Of a stretch of DNA of 64,000 bases, positions 23,979 through 37,212 are shown one piece after another; within the stretch, counting starts at the first letter, position 1; the number at the start of each line of letters is the position of its first letter. Under the pieces are notes generated by a model. That model made no database searches, was not told the DNA's origin, and saw nothing but the letters and a program-made list of their open reading frames with translations. The stretch is from Arabidopsis thaliana (lineage: Eukaryota; Streptophyta; Magnoliopsida; Brassicales; Brassicaceae), in contig NC_003071.7 of NCBI RefSeq assembly GCF_000001735.4, positions 9,417,151 through 9,481,150 on the forward strand, read 5' to 3'. The position numbers were made by a program, and so were the translations under genes.

Positions 23979-24110
23979 AGTAAAATACATGTTAAATCAT
24001 ATTTTTGTAACCTGCAAAAGGATAAATCCACAAATTATTTTAAAAAATGACAAAAACCACAAATGCCATTCAAAAAAATGGCAAATCCATAATTGGTTTC
24101 AACCAAAATA

Positions 24111-26271
24111 CGACATTTGTACAAGTTTTATTTGCTCCATTTCAAATCATTCTAACAAATTTGTTATAAAAATATATATTATAGAATTAATTATTAGTTT
24201 TTTCTAAAAGCAACAATTATGTTTTACACTCGAAGTATGAAACACATTTGAATCCCCACATACTAATTTCTACAACAATTAATCTATAGTTTTAAATACA
24301 ATCCAACTACAACCGTAACTAGTCGATCGGGCTTTTAATATTAAGGTATACATTATACATCAATTCCCACCCTCAAATATTATAAGTAAGTAAGTAATAA
24401 CCAATAATGCTTGTGAAAATTTTAATAATGTCAATTTGCAACATAGCTTTTACTTTTCTTATATATCGGATCATATTTTTAAAATATCGATAGTATGTAC
24501 AAGTTGCCATTTGTTTTTTATTTTGAGTGTAATCAGTAATGGTCTAATGGATAACATGGGCAATCATTGGGAAATGTTTCTCTAAAGCGGGATTAAATAT
24601 ATGCAAAAATTATTATGCAGATTATTATCGATTTCGGTTTTTTAACATGATCATCGTAATTTAGTATATATAAAAAAAATTGTTCATCGCATATCAATAA
24701 AGCACGAAGTCTAGATATACTTTCATGCTTTTAGCTAAAAATAAATTATTATGTGATCTGGTACAAGACTAGTAAAATCACTATTTAAAATGATTGATTC
24801 TGAATCATATTAAAAGAGTGATTTTGAAAAAGTTTGTTGCTGGAACAACAGTTTCACTTTCGAGTTTTCTTTAATTCTTTGAATGAATTCACATGAAAAG
24901 CAATTCATAATTGTAAAATTTATTTTTAAATGTAGTAAACCCCACCCACTGTTCATAAAAAAAAGAGAGGAAGGTAGTAGAGAATTGGGCAAATTTGCCA
25001 AGATAAATATATAAATTCCTATTGAATAACAAAATCAACTAGTGTCTGCATACAATATTATCTATGAATGGCTTAAAAGGAGAGTGTCTTAGATAACTCT
25101 TCACTTTCTCCAAAAGTCGCTAATCCTTAAAATGAATCACTTATGTTTTCCTCGATTTTCAGTCGATATAATCACTATATTCTACACGATCTATCAAACA
25201 AAACACACAACAAACGATAGACGATAGTGTTAATTTGCCAAATAAACGTCTTTAGCATCATAAATCAAGAACAAATGCAACAATAAACGATAGATTATAT
25301 GGTTAATTTGCTAAATAACATTCAAGCTTATGCATAAGAGAACGAAGTGTGTTCATTTCTATAATTAAAAAACACAATGCAGGATGTAAAAGAAGAGTCA
25401 CCAACCCCATAAAATAAGTAATCATGGCTTTTTTTTGTAGAATCAAAGGCACTCAACGGTATCAACGGAAACAGTTGGTGATGGAGATATTAGTGTTGGA
25501 ATTATGCTTTTTCTACGTGTCTTGCATTAACCATAAACCTATTTTTTATCAATAACTTGACGCGATTTTTTAATTACTTAACTCAATATCTAAAAATTTG
25601 ACAGTAACGTTATATAGAATTGAAAGGTACTCCATACTAACTACTAATATATAATTAACCATCATTTTGTGATTAAAAAAAATCAATACTCCTCACAAAT
25701 ATACCACCATATTGGAAAAAATATACTTAATCGTCTTTAGTCCTTACAATTCCATATCTTTTGGGCTTCGTATTTATATATCTTATCCAATCTTGATGTT
25801 GGGCACTAAAACAAGGCCGAGAAGGCCCAAAGGTATTTTGGCTCCGATTGGGTTGTCAAGAGTAGCTTCAAGTTGAAACAGAGGATTGAAAAATGAAATA
25901 AAATACATTCGTAAACTGAAATCAGGAATTAGCATGCATAATAAGAAACACAAAAAAAAGAAATACATTTGGTTTTAAAAAAGAGAGAACTAAAAGAAGA
26001 AATCAAGACTTCATTTTACAAACTTTGATCTCACTCTCATAAGTAGATGTGAGGATATAATACATAGCTTTTGAATACATAAACTTTCTCCGGTTTGTTG
26101 ATGACGAGGACCTTAAAAACTTACCAAGCCAAACCAAACATGGAGATTAGCTACATAGTAAAACTCTATACGACCAACAAAGAAAACTAGGACAGATTCA
26201 AACCTAATAAACTCATCTGCAACTTGTTGAAAATTTCAGTTGCACAGAAGATTAATATAAAATAGAAGACT
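24111..26271. other. intergenic
   Basis: AT-rich, no supported gene. The last ~150 bases should contain the 3' UTR of the AP2/ERF gene on the minus strand. Confidence 0.4.
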
Positions 26272-27057
26272 TTAAGAATTGGCCAGTTTACTAATTGCAT
26301 CCCAATCAATCTCCACCGAAGGAAACTTCCGAAGCCCGAAACTTCCAATCTCTTCAAACTCAGTATCCGAGAAATCCAGGAATGTTTTATCCGACGATGA
26401 ATATTCCGCCTGCGACTCATCCAACAACGAGGTCTCATCGCTTCTCGGTGACTCATTAGAGAGCTCATTTGTCTCCAAATGCTCTCTTTTAGGCAAGAAA
26501 AGCTCTGCTTTTGGCAGGAAAAGCTCTGTTTTATCTGAAACAGAGTAAACAGAGTACTCCTTTGTTTGATCAGAAACAGAGCAAATTTCCTCTGTTTTTC
26601 TCAAACTTTTGCAGATAGCTTGAAGCTTGGTATCAACAGAGGAAGGGAGAGGATTCATGTCTTCGTGTATGAGGTTTGGGAAGTTAAGCTTCGCGATATC
26701 TCCACGGAGCTGAAAAGCAGCTTGGTCGTAAGCTAAGGCGGCTTTTTCGGCGGTTTCGAATGTCCCGAGCCAGAGACGGGTCCGGTTCTTGGGCAAACGG
26801 ATCTCAGCGACCCATTTCCCCCAGTGCCTTTGCCTTACGCCTCTGTAGAGATTCTTGGTTTTGGAGGTAGAAGGTGTTAAGTTCTTCATTCTGATACGGT
26901 TTGGAGAGAGGTTTGAGATTGTGCTACGTCTATGGTTAAGCTGGTTCTGAATCTGATGAATTTGGTATGGTGTGAGCTGGTTTAGACCGAGAGGCATAGA
27001 TTTGTTTACACCGAAGCTCGTGTTTGGGACAGGGAAAGAAAGAGAAGCAGTTTCCAT
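26272..27057 (-). CDS. AP2/ERF transcription factor, DREB subfamily group A-6
   Basis: Intronless, 261 aa. One AP2 domain spans residues 71-128, from [20 protein letters not shown] to [10 protein letters not shown], with the WLG and AA motifs present. The domain has Val at position 14 and Leu at position 19 instead of Glu, the combination of the A-6 (RAP2.4-like) branch, which recognises DRE/GCC-like elements and acts in drought, light and ethylene responses in known members. N-terminal to it is the A-6-type motif [16 protein letters not shown] (26-40). The C-terminus is acidic and ends [13 protein letters not shown], a probable activation segment. Start: first ATG with full N-terminal motif. 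From gene order this would be At2g22200. Confidence 0.9.
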   Translation of the reverse strand: METASLSFPVPNTSFGVNKSMPLGLNQLTPYQIHQIQNQLNHRRSTISNLSPNRIRMKNLTPSTSKTKNLYRGVRQRHWGKWVAEIRLPKNRTRLWLGTFETAEKAALAYDQAAFQLRGDIAKLNFPNLIHEDMNPLPSSVDTKLQAICKSLRKTEEICSVSDQTKEYSVYSVSDKTELFLPKAELFLPKREHLETNELSNESPRSDETSLLDESQAEYSSSDKTFLDFSDTEFEEIGSFGLRKFPSVEIDWDAISKLANS

Positions 27058-28085
27058 GAGAGGATTGAAATAGAGATCTTTGCTGCTTGTGAAGATATAA
27101 AGTTTGGATTTTTATAATACAAAGATGAAACCCTTTTGAAAGAAAAGACGACGAACAAAGAAATGGGTGAAATTGATCAAAACGAAACTTCAGGGTCAAG
27201 AAAAGAGAAACTCAAATTTTTAAGGTGAACTCGTGCTTCCTTTATTTTTTATATATAAAAAATCTCTCGTTATGTTGCTTGTTCTGAAGCTCTCCGCCTT
27301 TTAAAGGCCATTGAATTCGTCTGAATATTTAAGGCAATAATCGTTTTAATCAATCCATGGCCGGAGTAAACCAATAGGAAATTGCCATGTCTACATGTGC
27401 TTTGGATCTAGCCGTTTCCGGGGAATATAATATAGGGGCTATATGGGGCAAGTTCTCTATAATATGTGGGTTTTCGGTTGTGAATTTAGACATGTTTTAC
27501 TTTGAAGTTGAACACGTAATATATGACTCAATGTTGGAGGATAATTTGTTGTACCAATATTCTGTATGATGGAAATGGAGCTTAAAAATCAAATTAATCA
27601 CAACTTCCACAAGTTGAAAATTTAAAAATTTGTTTAGTGACCTAATCATGTAACTATACTTTTAGATGAATACTCAAGTCTATTTGTAAGATTATATGTT
27701 GTTAGAAATTTTCAAAAAATATATATATGATGATAAGGTTGAAGATAAAGTGGTGAAAGTTTAACACACATGGTTGGTTGGGGAGTTATTGTAGCTACAT
27801 GCTTTCCACATTTAATTTCTTTTTTCGAACTTTTATTTAATAATATATACAGAATATATACCCTGAAAAAAACTAATTAATTGATTAACAATATTATTAT
27901 TTAGATATAGAATTTTGTAGGAGCTAGAAAATAAAAACAAATGAATTGTTGATTCTAGGATTCGTTGAAAGGCCAATTTGCTTTCCAACCATTTAACGAT
28001 CAAGTGAAAGGACCAATAACTCTTGGAATATGGCACCTTTTATATTATGAACATTTTACTTTCATTTGGACAAATATATTAAAAG
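27058..28085. other. intergenic upstream of the AP2/ERF gene
   Basis: Contains the promoter and leader of the AP2/ERF gene. No other gene supported. The 8-bp repeat attaaaag at 28078-28085 is the left flank of the next element. Confidence 0.4.
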
Positions 28086-28629
28086 CTAATTGCATGGAAA
28101 TTCTCTCCGCAGTGCGTTTTCCGTTTCCGAAACATTTCAGAAAACGGAAACTCTTGGAAATTCGATGGAAATTCACAAAAACGCGTTTCCTAAAATTTTA
28201 TATTTGGAAACACGATGAAATTTTTTATATTTTAGAAACGCAAAAAATCTTATTTTTTTACTTTGGAAACTTAATAATAATAAAAGTTTGGAAAGATAAA
28301 GATTTAACTAATTTTGGGAGACTCAAGTTTTAAGATCTTTCTCTCGACGAATCAAATCTCATGTGCTTCATATGATTTTTAATGGAACTAATGAAAATGA
28401 TGGTCTAAATATTTGATATTACGCTTTTTAATCTTTATTTTTAAGAATTTTACTTTATCTATTTGATATTTATGTTTTAGATTTTTGTTGTTTAAAATAT
28501 ATATATATATATATATATATATGTCTAAGTTTCCAAAACGTTTGCGTTCCTTAATTTTAAAAAAAAATTGTTTTCGGTTTTCGAAACGTTTCGTTTCCGT
28601 GTTTCCGTTTCTGTTGCTATGCAACATAG
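28086..28629. mobile_element. hAT-like MITE, 544 bp
   Basis: Left end CTAATTGCATGGAAATTC; right end, reverse complemented, CTATGTTGCATAGCAAC. It is flanked by the 8-bp direct repeat ATTAAAAG at 28078-28085 and 28630-28637, the duplication length of hAT elements. The inside carries many GGAAAC/GTTTCC motifs arranged in opposite orientation at the two ends and a (TA)n run at about 28497-28522. It has no coding capacity. Confidence 0.65.
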
Positions 28630-28637
28630 ATTAAAAG

Positions 28638-29338
28638 TACGAGGTAGATAGAAAAAAATAGGAATAGGTTATTGTTGGTTTATACTTTATAATCGTATTA
28701 CGCCCATGATATGACAGTATATCGAACCGGTAATTGGAAAGTTAATTCCCAAAGAATACGATTATACTAAGATGAAAAGATGATTGTAGAGAGACAAAAA
28801 AAGAGCTTTGATGAGCTTTGTGCCCATTGACACAAAGAGAACTTTAGATGGATAAAAAGAACGTTTTATAGAGAGAAAGCTTTGAAAGAACAAAAGGAAA
28901 AGCAATTGAACGTTGATTTGTGGTTGATTTCCAATCTCTACATTGATTACCAGTCAATTCCGTGACAAATTTGTTACTAAATTGGCTAAGATATGTGTTC
29001 TGGTTTAATGCTTCCGCATAATAGAATAACAATTATAATACTAATAACATCATCCATGTGAGTATTTTTTTCTTCTTCTTTCTTTTTTTTTTGGAATGAA
29101 AATGATCCATGCGAATGTTGGTGTGACAAATAAATATGTTATTAAAATATTTACAGATTATGTGATTTATTATGTAATTTAATATGTGGTCCAGTCATAA
29201 AATCGATTCGTTTGCTAAACTCCACTAGATTTCTCCTTTGTAAAGTTTCACGTTACATATTGATTCATCATGAATCAATTACTATGGGTTTAGTCCATTT
29301 ACGCTTCTTGCGGTTGTTCAGTCAACTTTCCTCAAATC
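28638..29338. other. intergenic
   Basis: No supported gene between the hAT-like element and the LINE target site. Confidence 0.4.
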
Positions 29339-29341
29339 AAA

Positions 29342-29356
29342 TTATGGTACTTATAA
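29342..29356 (+). repeat. target-site duplication of the LINE, left copy
   Basis: ttatggtacttataa, identical to 32240-32254 directly after the poly(A) tail. It defines the insertion borders. Confidence 0.9.
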
Positions 29357-32239
29357 GAAATCTTTTGGTACCAAAAGAGTAGACAAGTTTGGATGGTATT
29401 AGGAGATACAAATACCAAATATTTTCACGCTTCAACTAAACAAAGGCGGGCTAGGAACAGAATAATTGGTATCCTCGATCAAAATAGAGTGTGGGTTGAT
29501 AATGAAGAAGGTATCGAGAAAGTCGCCGTGAGCTACTTTGATAACTTCTTTTCTTCCTCGGTTTCGAGAGATCCCACTAATGTCCTTAAAGATGTCCATG
29601 TTGCGGTTACTCCAAGGATGAACGAGGCTCTAACCAAGGAGGTTACAGAAGAGGAGGTGAAAAGAGCTTTATTCTCATTAAACCCGGGAAAAGCACCAGG
29701 ATCAGACGGGATGATGGCACTTTTTTACCAACGTTTTTGGGACATTATAAAAGGTGATCTCACCAATTTGGTGAAGAATTTCTTTAGATCTGGTATCTTT
29801 GATGGAAAGCTAAATGAGACCAACATTTGCCTTATCCCAAAAGGGGATAGGCCTAGGGAAATGTCTGGTTTCCGTCCTATTAGTTAATGTAATGTAAGCT
29901 ATAAAGTGGTGTCAAAAATTCTGAGTCTACGCCTCAAGAAGTTTCTTCCAGAGCTTATATCCGAGACACAATCCGCGTTTGTAGCGGGACGATTAATCAC
30001 TGATAATATTTTTATTGCTCAAGAAAATTTTCACGCACTCCGTTCTAACCCATCGAACCGAAAGAATTTTATGGCACTCAAAACTGATATGAGCAAGGCC
30101 TATGATAGAGTAGAGTGAGATTTTCTACGTGCATTAATGGAAAAAATGGGTTTTGACCCAAGATGGATTGGTTGGATAATGCAGTGCATTACATCAGTGA
30201 CTTATAGGGTCTTGTTAAACGGCGATCCAAAAGGGTTTCAGGGCAAGAGATTAACCTAGCAAAATCATCCATTATGTTTGGTAATGAGGTTTCCCCTTCT
30301 ATTCGACAAGAGATAAAGACAAGAATGGGGATTTCGCAAGAAGGTGGTATGGAAACTTATCTAGGACTCCCTGAAAAGATTCATGGATCCAAAGCTCAAG
30401 TCTTTGCTTTTGCGAGAGATAGATTACAAACAAGGGTAAACACGTGGACATCCAAATTTCTCTCCAAAGGAGGGAAAGAAGTGCTGATCAAATCTCAAGC
30501 CCAAGCCCTTCCGACATATGTTATGTCGTGCTTCCTCCTACCAAAAGCGGTTACTTCCAAGCTAAGTAGTGCGATCGCCAAATTTTGGTGGAGTAACAAA
30601 GCGGATAGTAAAGGGTTACATTGGATTGCATGGGACCAACTATGTACTCAACTATCTGATGGGGGTCTAGGATTCAGGACCCTTGAAGACTTTAACTCGC
30701 ACTTTTGGCGAAGCAATTATGGCGACTCTTAAGATTCCCGGACTCCCTCCTTAGTCGAATCCTTAAGGGAAGATACTTCAGATATAGTAGCCCATTAGAG
30801 ATTACAGTATCCAATCGGCCATCGTATGGCTGGAGGAGTATGCTTGCTGCCAAACATGTTCTCAAGGCCGGGATTCGTAGGACCATTGGGTCGGGTTTTG
30901 AGACTTGTATTTGGACTGATCCATGGATCCCAGATATCTCCCCAAGACCACCGAAAGGTCTAGCTACGGATAGAAAACCTCTGATCTATGTAAATACCTT
31001 GATTGATTTTGAAACGAAACAGTGGAAAGTAGATCGGTTACGTGAGCTCTTCCCCCCCAAAGATATTACCCTCATTTTAGGGATAAAACCGAGCTTAAAT
31101 GCCTCGCGAGATGGATATAGTTGGACTATGACCAAATCAGGTAATTATACCGTCAAGACAGGATATGAAGCCGCGAGAGCTATCTCTCGCCCGTCTTGTG
31201 ACCACCCTTTTCAGGGACCTAGTGTTTCAGCACTAAAGGCGCAAGCGTGGAAGTTAAAAACTACACGAAAGCTTAAGCATTTTGTGTGGCAATGTGTGTC
31301 AGGTTGTTTGGCAACATGTCAACGACTACATTTTCGCCATATTGGTAGAGATAAAAAGTGTCCCAGATGTGGGGCTAATGAGGAAACCATCAACCATTTG
31401 CTATTTGATTGTCCACCAGCGAGACAAGTCTGGGCTTTGTCCGGTATTCCCTCCTCTCTATCTAGGTTTCCGTCGCCCTCTATATACAATAATCTGGATT
31501 ATTTGTATTGGAGAGCAAAGGAGATTGGAGCTAGCGAGGAGAGCCTACGGATTTTTCCGTGGATCATGTGGTATATTTGGAAAGCGCGAAATCGAAAGAT
31601 TTTTGAAAATATTTGCGTCCAACCTCAAGACACTTTAGGATTGGCAATCCAAGAGGAAGAAGTTTGGAGGAGAGCCAACATGAGAGAGGAGCAAGTGGAG
31701 GAGACGGTGCCATGTTTGCAAGTCCCAATTTTACCTTTGGACGTTCCAGTGTGCTTTATTGATGGGTCGTGGCATGTATCTGAACCTCGAAGTGGTCATG
31801 GGTGGATATTGAACATCGGGGAAAGACTGTTACACTTGGGATTGAAGGGATCACGACGTTGTTTATCACCGCTTCACGCGGAATTAGACACATTAGTTTG
31901 GGCCTTGAAGTGCATGGTGGGATTGTCGATATCGAGGGTACAAGTTATGACGGATTGCTCAGATCTTATCACCATGGTTAATACCCCGGAGGAGTGGCCT
32001 AATTTTGCATCGGAGCTAGAAGATTTCAAGATTTTTAGAGATAAACTTGTATCTTTAAATATTAACTACGTTCCTCGAACTAGTAATATTCGTGCAGATT
32101 ACCTTGCAAAATGTGCAAGAGCACACGGATTCTGTTTTTCCCATGTAAGTTCAACGATTCCCGATTGGCTCTCTTTAGAGGAGAGCTTATATCCGTAGAA
32201 TAATAGATGGAGTTAGATCGAGAAAAAAAAAAAAAAAAA
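29357..32239 (+). mobile_element. non-LTR retrotransposon (plant L1-type LINE), 5'-truncated and dead
   Basis: 2.88 kb in one orientation, ending in a 17-base A tail (32223-32239) and flanked by a 15-bp target duplication. The endonuclease ORF end is absent; the element starts inside the reverse transcriptase region (GDTNTKYFHA, then LNPGKAPGSDGM). It was a typical plant LINE with RT, a zf-RVT zinc-binding domain and a C-terminal RNase H. Lesions: TAA at 29885-29887 (in RPIS-CNV, a former Leu), TGA at 30116-30118 (in YDRVE-DFL, a former Trp), an internal deletion near 30240 removing the segment with the FADD catalytic motif, and a frameshift near 30690-30705. It cannot encode an active RT. 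5' truncation with poly(A) and a duplication is the mark of target-primed insertion. Confidence 0.92.
30705..32198 (+). pseudogene. LINE 3' reading frame: zf-RVT and RNase H domains, uninterrupted
   Basis: 497 codons open from the frameshift to the stop. About 31230-31450 encodes a zf-RVT domain (LKHFVWQCVSGCLATCQRL, CPRCGANEETINHLLFDCP). About 31740-32130 encodes an RNase H fold: CFIDGSW (first Asp), LHAELDTLVWALKC (Glu), VMTDCSDLI (Asp) and SNIRADYLAK (last Asp), so all four acidic positions are kept. It is part of the dead LINE, but would be called a gene by ORF-based pipelines. No promoter is seen and the first ATG lies mid-domain. Confidence 0.75.
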
Positions 32240-32254
32240 TTATGGTACTTATAA
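32240..32254 (+). repeat. target-site duplication of the LINE, right copy
   Basis: ttatggtacttataa, identical to 29342-29356. Confidence 0.9.
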
Positions 32255-32647
32255 AGTTTAAATAACTATAAGCATTAAAGCATATATATTAAGCATCATT
32301 TGTTATGGTATTTAATTTTAAAAACTAGTTGACTTTTTAAATTGTCAACTCTCACCACAACTAATGGTCAAGATAATCTAAAACAATGCTAAAAAGGTCA
32401 TGAACCCTGACCTAATTTTGTGGATCCAGCTAAAGATGTGATTATTTTTTATAAATTAGTCAACTGGAACAAATTTCATATACTGGCACCTAGTCTATGT
32501 GCCTTTGGTTATGCACAAATGCAACTCTAAAATCGTAAAAATCGGTGACTTTTTAAAATGAGTTTGGTTAGCGGTTCGATTCGGTTCATCAAAAGGAACA
32601 GTCAACCTTGTTTGTTCCAAAAAAAGGCTACGAAGGACCAAAAAAAG
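32255..32647. other. intergenic
   Basis: AT-rich DNA between the LINE and the tRNA; nothing further recognised. Confidence 0.4.
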
Positions 32648-32654
32648 AAAAAAA
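32648..32654 (-). terminator. Pol III terminator of tRNA-Ile
   Basis: A run of seven T on the minus strand begins four bases after the discriminator base. A second T run follows. Confidence 0.7.
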
Positions 32655-32658
32655 GAAA

Positions 32659-32732
32659 TGGCCTATACAGGGATCGAACCTGTGACCTTCGCGTTATTAG
32701 CACGACGCTCTAACCAACTGAGCTAATAGGCC
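32659..32732 (-). tRNA. tRNA-Ile (anticodon AAU)
   Basis: 74 nt, no intron. The acceptor stem GGCCTAT pairs fully with ATAGGCC, discriminator A. The D-arm contains TAGCTCAGTTGGTTAGAGC (box A), the anticodon loop CTAATAA gives AAU, and the T-arm is ACAGGTTCGATCCCTGT (box B). Poly-T follows directly. CCA is not encoded, as usual in nuclear genes. Its 5' end is 42 bases from an ATG of the FabZ gene on the other strand. Confidence 0.96.
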
Positions 32733-32891
32733 ACTTGTTATATTGTTTCCATTGTATGAATATATTCAAAACCTATGAATTTGTCACTATCTCTGCTTCA
32801 ACTAACACAAACCTTTGTACTCTCCGCTCCTTCACCTGCAAAAACAACATCTCTCACATTCTCTCTAAACTCTCTTCACTGTTACTCGACA

Positions 32892-34277
32892 ATGGCTACT
32901 ACTTCTAACTCGGTACTTTTCCTAAGTTCTGACTCACTGATTCATCATCATCATCATCAACCTCTCCATCTATCTTCCTCCAGATCTCACTCTGTTTCTC
33001 TCCCACCCAACAAGCGATCCAATTCTCTCACGCTTCGTTGTTCAACAAATGGCGATAGCACCTCAACCGAAAAGGAAACACCAATCGAACTCAGTAAGAT
33101 TTTTCTCTCGATTTCTAATGTTTCCGACATTCGTCATTCTCTTACTCAATCTGTTTCTCTTAATCCCCAGAATTCCCAGCATTTCCAACGGTAATGGACA
33201 TTAACCAAATCAGAGAGATATTGCCTCACAGGTATAAAATATTCATAAGACTTCAACTTTCGGTGATTTGATGAGTTTTCGTTGAAACCCATGTTTGAAG
33301 TTTTGATCTTTCTGGAATTTGACATTATGGTTCTTGGATTTTAGGTTTCCGTTTCTGCTGGTAGATAGAGTGATAGAGTATACGCCTGGTGTTTCAGCTG
33401 TAGCTATTAAGAATGTCACCATCAATGACAATTTCTTCCCTGGCCATTTCCCTGAACGACCAATCATGCCTGGTGTTCTCATGATTGAGGTAATAATAAT
33501 CGTTTAAAGTTGCAAACTTTTGTCCTCAAGAAGATCAAATATTTTGTAATTGATATGTTAGCTGTTGTATTCCTTTCAAAATGCTTTAATGTTCGCTACT
33601 GTTTTAATCGAAGATGGATGTTAACTATGATAAGAGGTTAATGATCTGCTAGTTTGGATTCTGAATCCTGATAGATTAGCGCGAGATCTTCACCTGGTTG
33701 GTAATTGAATTGTCCTTCTGTGGTCTGATAGAGTGATGAGTATATTATAGTTGAGGGACTTCAACTTCACTTTGCTAAAAACTTGATCCAAAATGTGTGA
33801 AGCTATCTGCAGCTTTGATACTGAAAACTCGAGTCTGCGTAGTAGAAATATGCAACTTTAAGCTTGAAAGAGGTTAATGATCTCGCTAATTTGGTAGAGG
33901 TTTTGGATTCTGAATCCCGATAGAGGATCACAGATCCTCTATAAAAAAGATAACCGCCATATGGTTGAGTATTAATGTCTTGAAGATCATTTCACTGAAA
34001 AGTCAGAGTTTGTGTATTGCAGGCAATGGCGCAAGTCGGAGGTATAGTAATGCTGCAGCCGGAAGTAGGAGGCTCTCAAGATAACTTCTTCTTTGCTGGT
34101 ATTGATAAAGTGAGATTTCGCAAACCAGTGATTGCAGGAGACACGCTAGTCATGAGGATGACTCTTCTCAAGTTCCAGAAGCGGTTCGGGCTCGCTAAAA
34201 TGGAAGGTAAAGCTTATGTGGGTGGTGCTCTGGTGTGTGAAGGCGAGTTCATGATGGTTTCTGCTGGTAGTTCTTGA
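32892..34277 (+). CDS. plastid beta-hydroxyacyl-ACP dehydratase (FabZ type)
   Basis: Dehydrates 3-hydroxyacyl-ACP to trans-2-enoyl-ACP in plastid type II fatty-acid synthesis. Exons 32892-33093, 33171-33231, 33345-33489 and 34023-34277, all GT-AG, give 220 aa. Residues 1 to about 65 are Ser/His/Leu-rich with few acids, a chloroplast transit peptide (includes [17 protein letters not shown]). The hot-dog domain follows from [22 protein letters not shown]. The catalytic pair is visible: His122 in [17 protein letters not shown] and Glu136 in VLMIEAMAQ, the latter on both sides of intron 3. An in-frame upstream ATG at 32775 could add 39 residues, also transit-like. I prefer 32892 because the family's transit peptides are of that length and the tRNA lies just upstream of 32775. 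Confidence 0.9.
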
Positions 34278-34750
34278 TCTCACCCATTAATGGTCTCACT
34301 TCCCACATGTGGACTCTTCTTATGCTTCTTCTGTTATTCGAAAATCTAGACAAGACAGCTTTATGTTTTCGACATTTATATGAGCTACTTTTGCCCTTCG
34401 TGTCTTTATTGCTGTCTCCAATTTATGAACATTCATAAGATACAAATACAGAGATTTTGATTTTGAAAATCCATATTCATAGATCATAAGTTTGGTTATA
34501 TTACAAGGAGACACAAGCATAATTACTTAAATCTTTTACACATTTGATCCAAAAGCTTAGCTAATCTTCTCACCAAATAAACCGACCAGATCCATATCAC
34601 ACAAGTTAACCCTAAGCTTATCCATATTATCCGTCACACACACATTCATATAATATACATACAAAATGATATATATAAATGAAACAATGGAGCAGTGTCC
34701 TTCATATCCTAAGGTCATCTTAGGTACCTTTACTTCTTCTTCCTCATCCT

Positions 34751-36788
<2,038 letters not shown>

Positions 36789-36860
36789 TTTCTCTGGGTT
36801 TTGAAAAGCTTTGTGTTTGGTGGTTGTGTGTGTGATCTCGAATCGACGAACAAGAGCGTG

Positions 36861-36870
36861 GATATATAGA
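36861..36870 (-). promoter_or_regulatory. TATA box of MIPS2
   Basis: Minus-strand TCTATATATC, about 75-80 bases upstream of the start codon at 36788. Confidence 0.55.
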
Positions 36871-36891
36871 CGAGAGACAGAGGAGGGAGGA

Positions 36892-36897
36892 CACGTG
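36892..36897. promoter_or_regulatory. G-box / ABRE, MIPS2 proximal copy 1
   Basis: CACGTG in the context ACACGTGGC, about 25 bases upstream of the TATA box. Same extended context as the two copies at 37024 and 37207. Confidence 0.55.
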
Positions 36898-37023
36898 GCG
36901 GGTTTCGATGTTATCGGTGGAATGGAGATGGTTCGAGCCCAGTCTAAAAGCCCAGAGAGGACGAGAACCACTAAAAGAGTCGAATTCGAGAATGTGAGAG
37001 ACACGTTGGAAATTGGGTTCAGA

Positions 37024-37029
37024 CACGTG
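37024..37029. promoter_or_regulatory. G-box / ABRE, MIPS2 copy 2
   Basis: CACGTG in the context ACACGTGGC, about 240 bases upstream of the start codon. Confidence 0.55.
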
Positions 37030-37206
37030 GCGTGATTAACGTGAAGACAAGTTTCTTTGTAAATCTGTGAACACACTCGAAGACACCCGAGGGATGAGGA
37101 AGAAGAAGCGGTTGTTGTCGTGGGACACTGCAGTTAAACGACATCGTTTGGCCACTGAGAAACGCGTGGGTGCCAAGCGCGATCTGTTGTTTGGAAGCTG
37201 TATGGA

Positions 37207-37212
37207 CACGTG
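37207..37212. promoter_or_regulatory. G-box / ABRE, MIPS2 copy 3
   Basis: CACGTG in the context ACACGTGGC, about 420 bases upstream of the start codon. Confidence 0.5.

Larger units (their letters stand above)
23246..24110. mobile_element. long-TIR MITE copy B, split by an insertion
   Basis: Inverted relative to copy A. The left half 23246-23406 includes aaatgaaaccgattaacc and the right half 23979-24110 includes gttaaatcatatttttgt; each has a close match in the reverse complement of 21062-21365. Together the halves are about 293 bp, the size of copy A. The two halves are separated by the element at 23407-23978. Outer ends are approximate. Confidence 0.5.
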
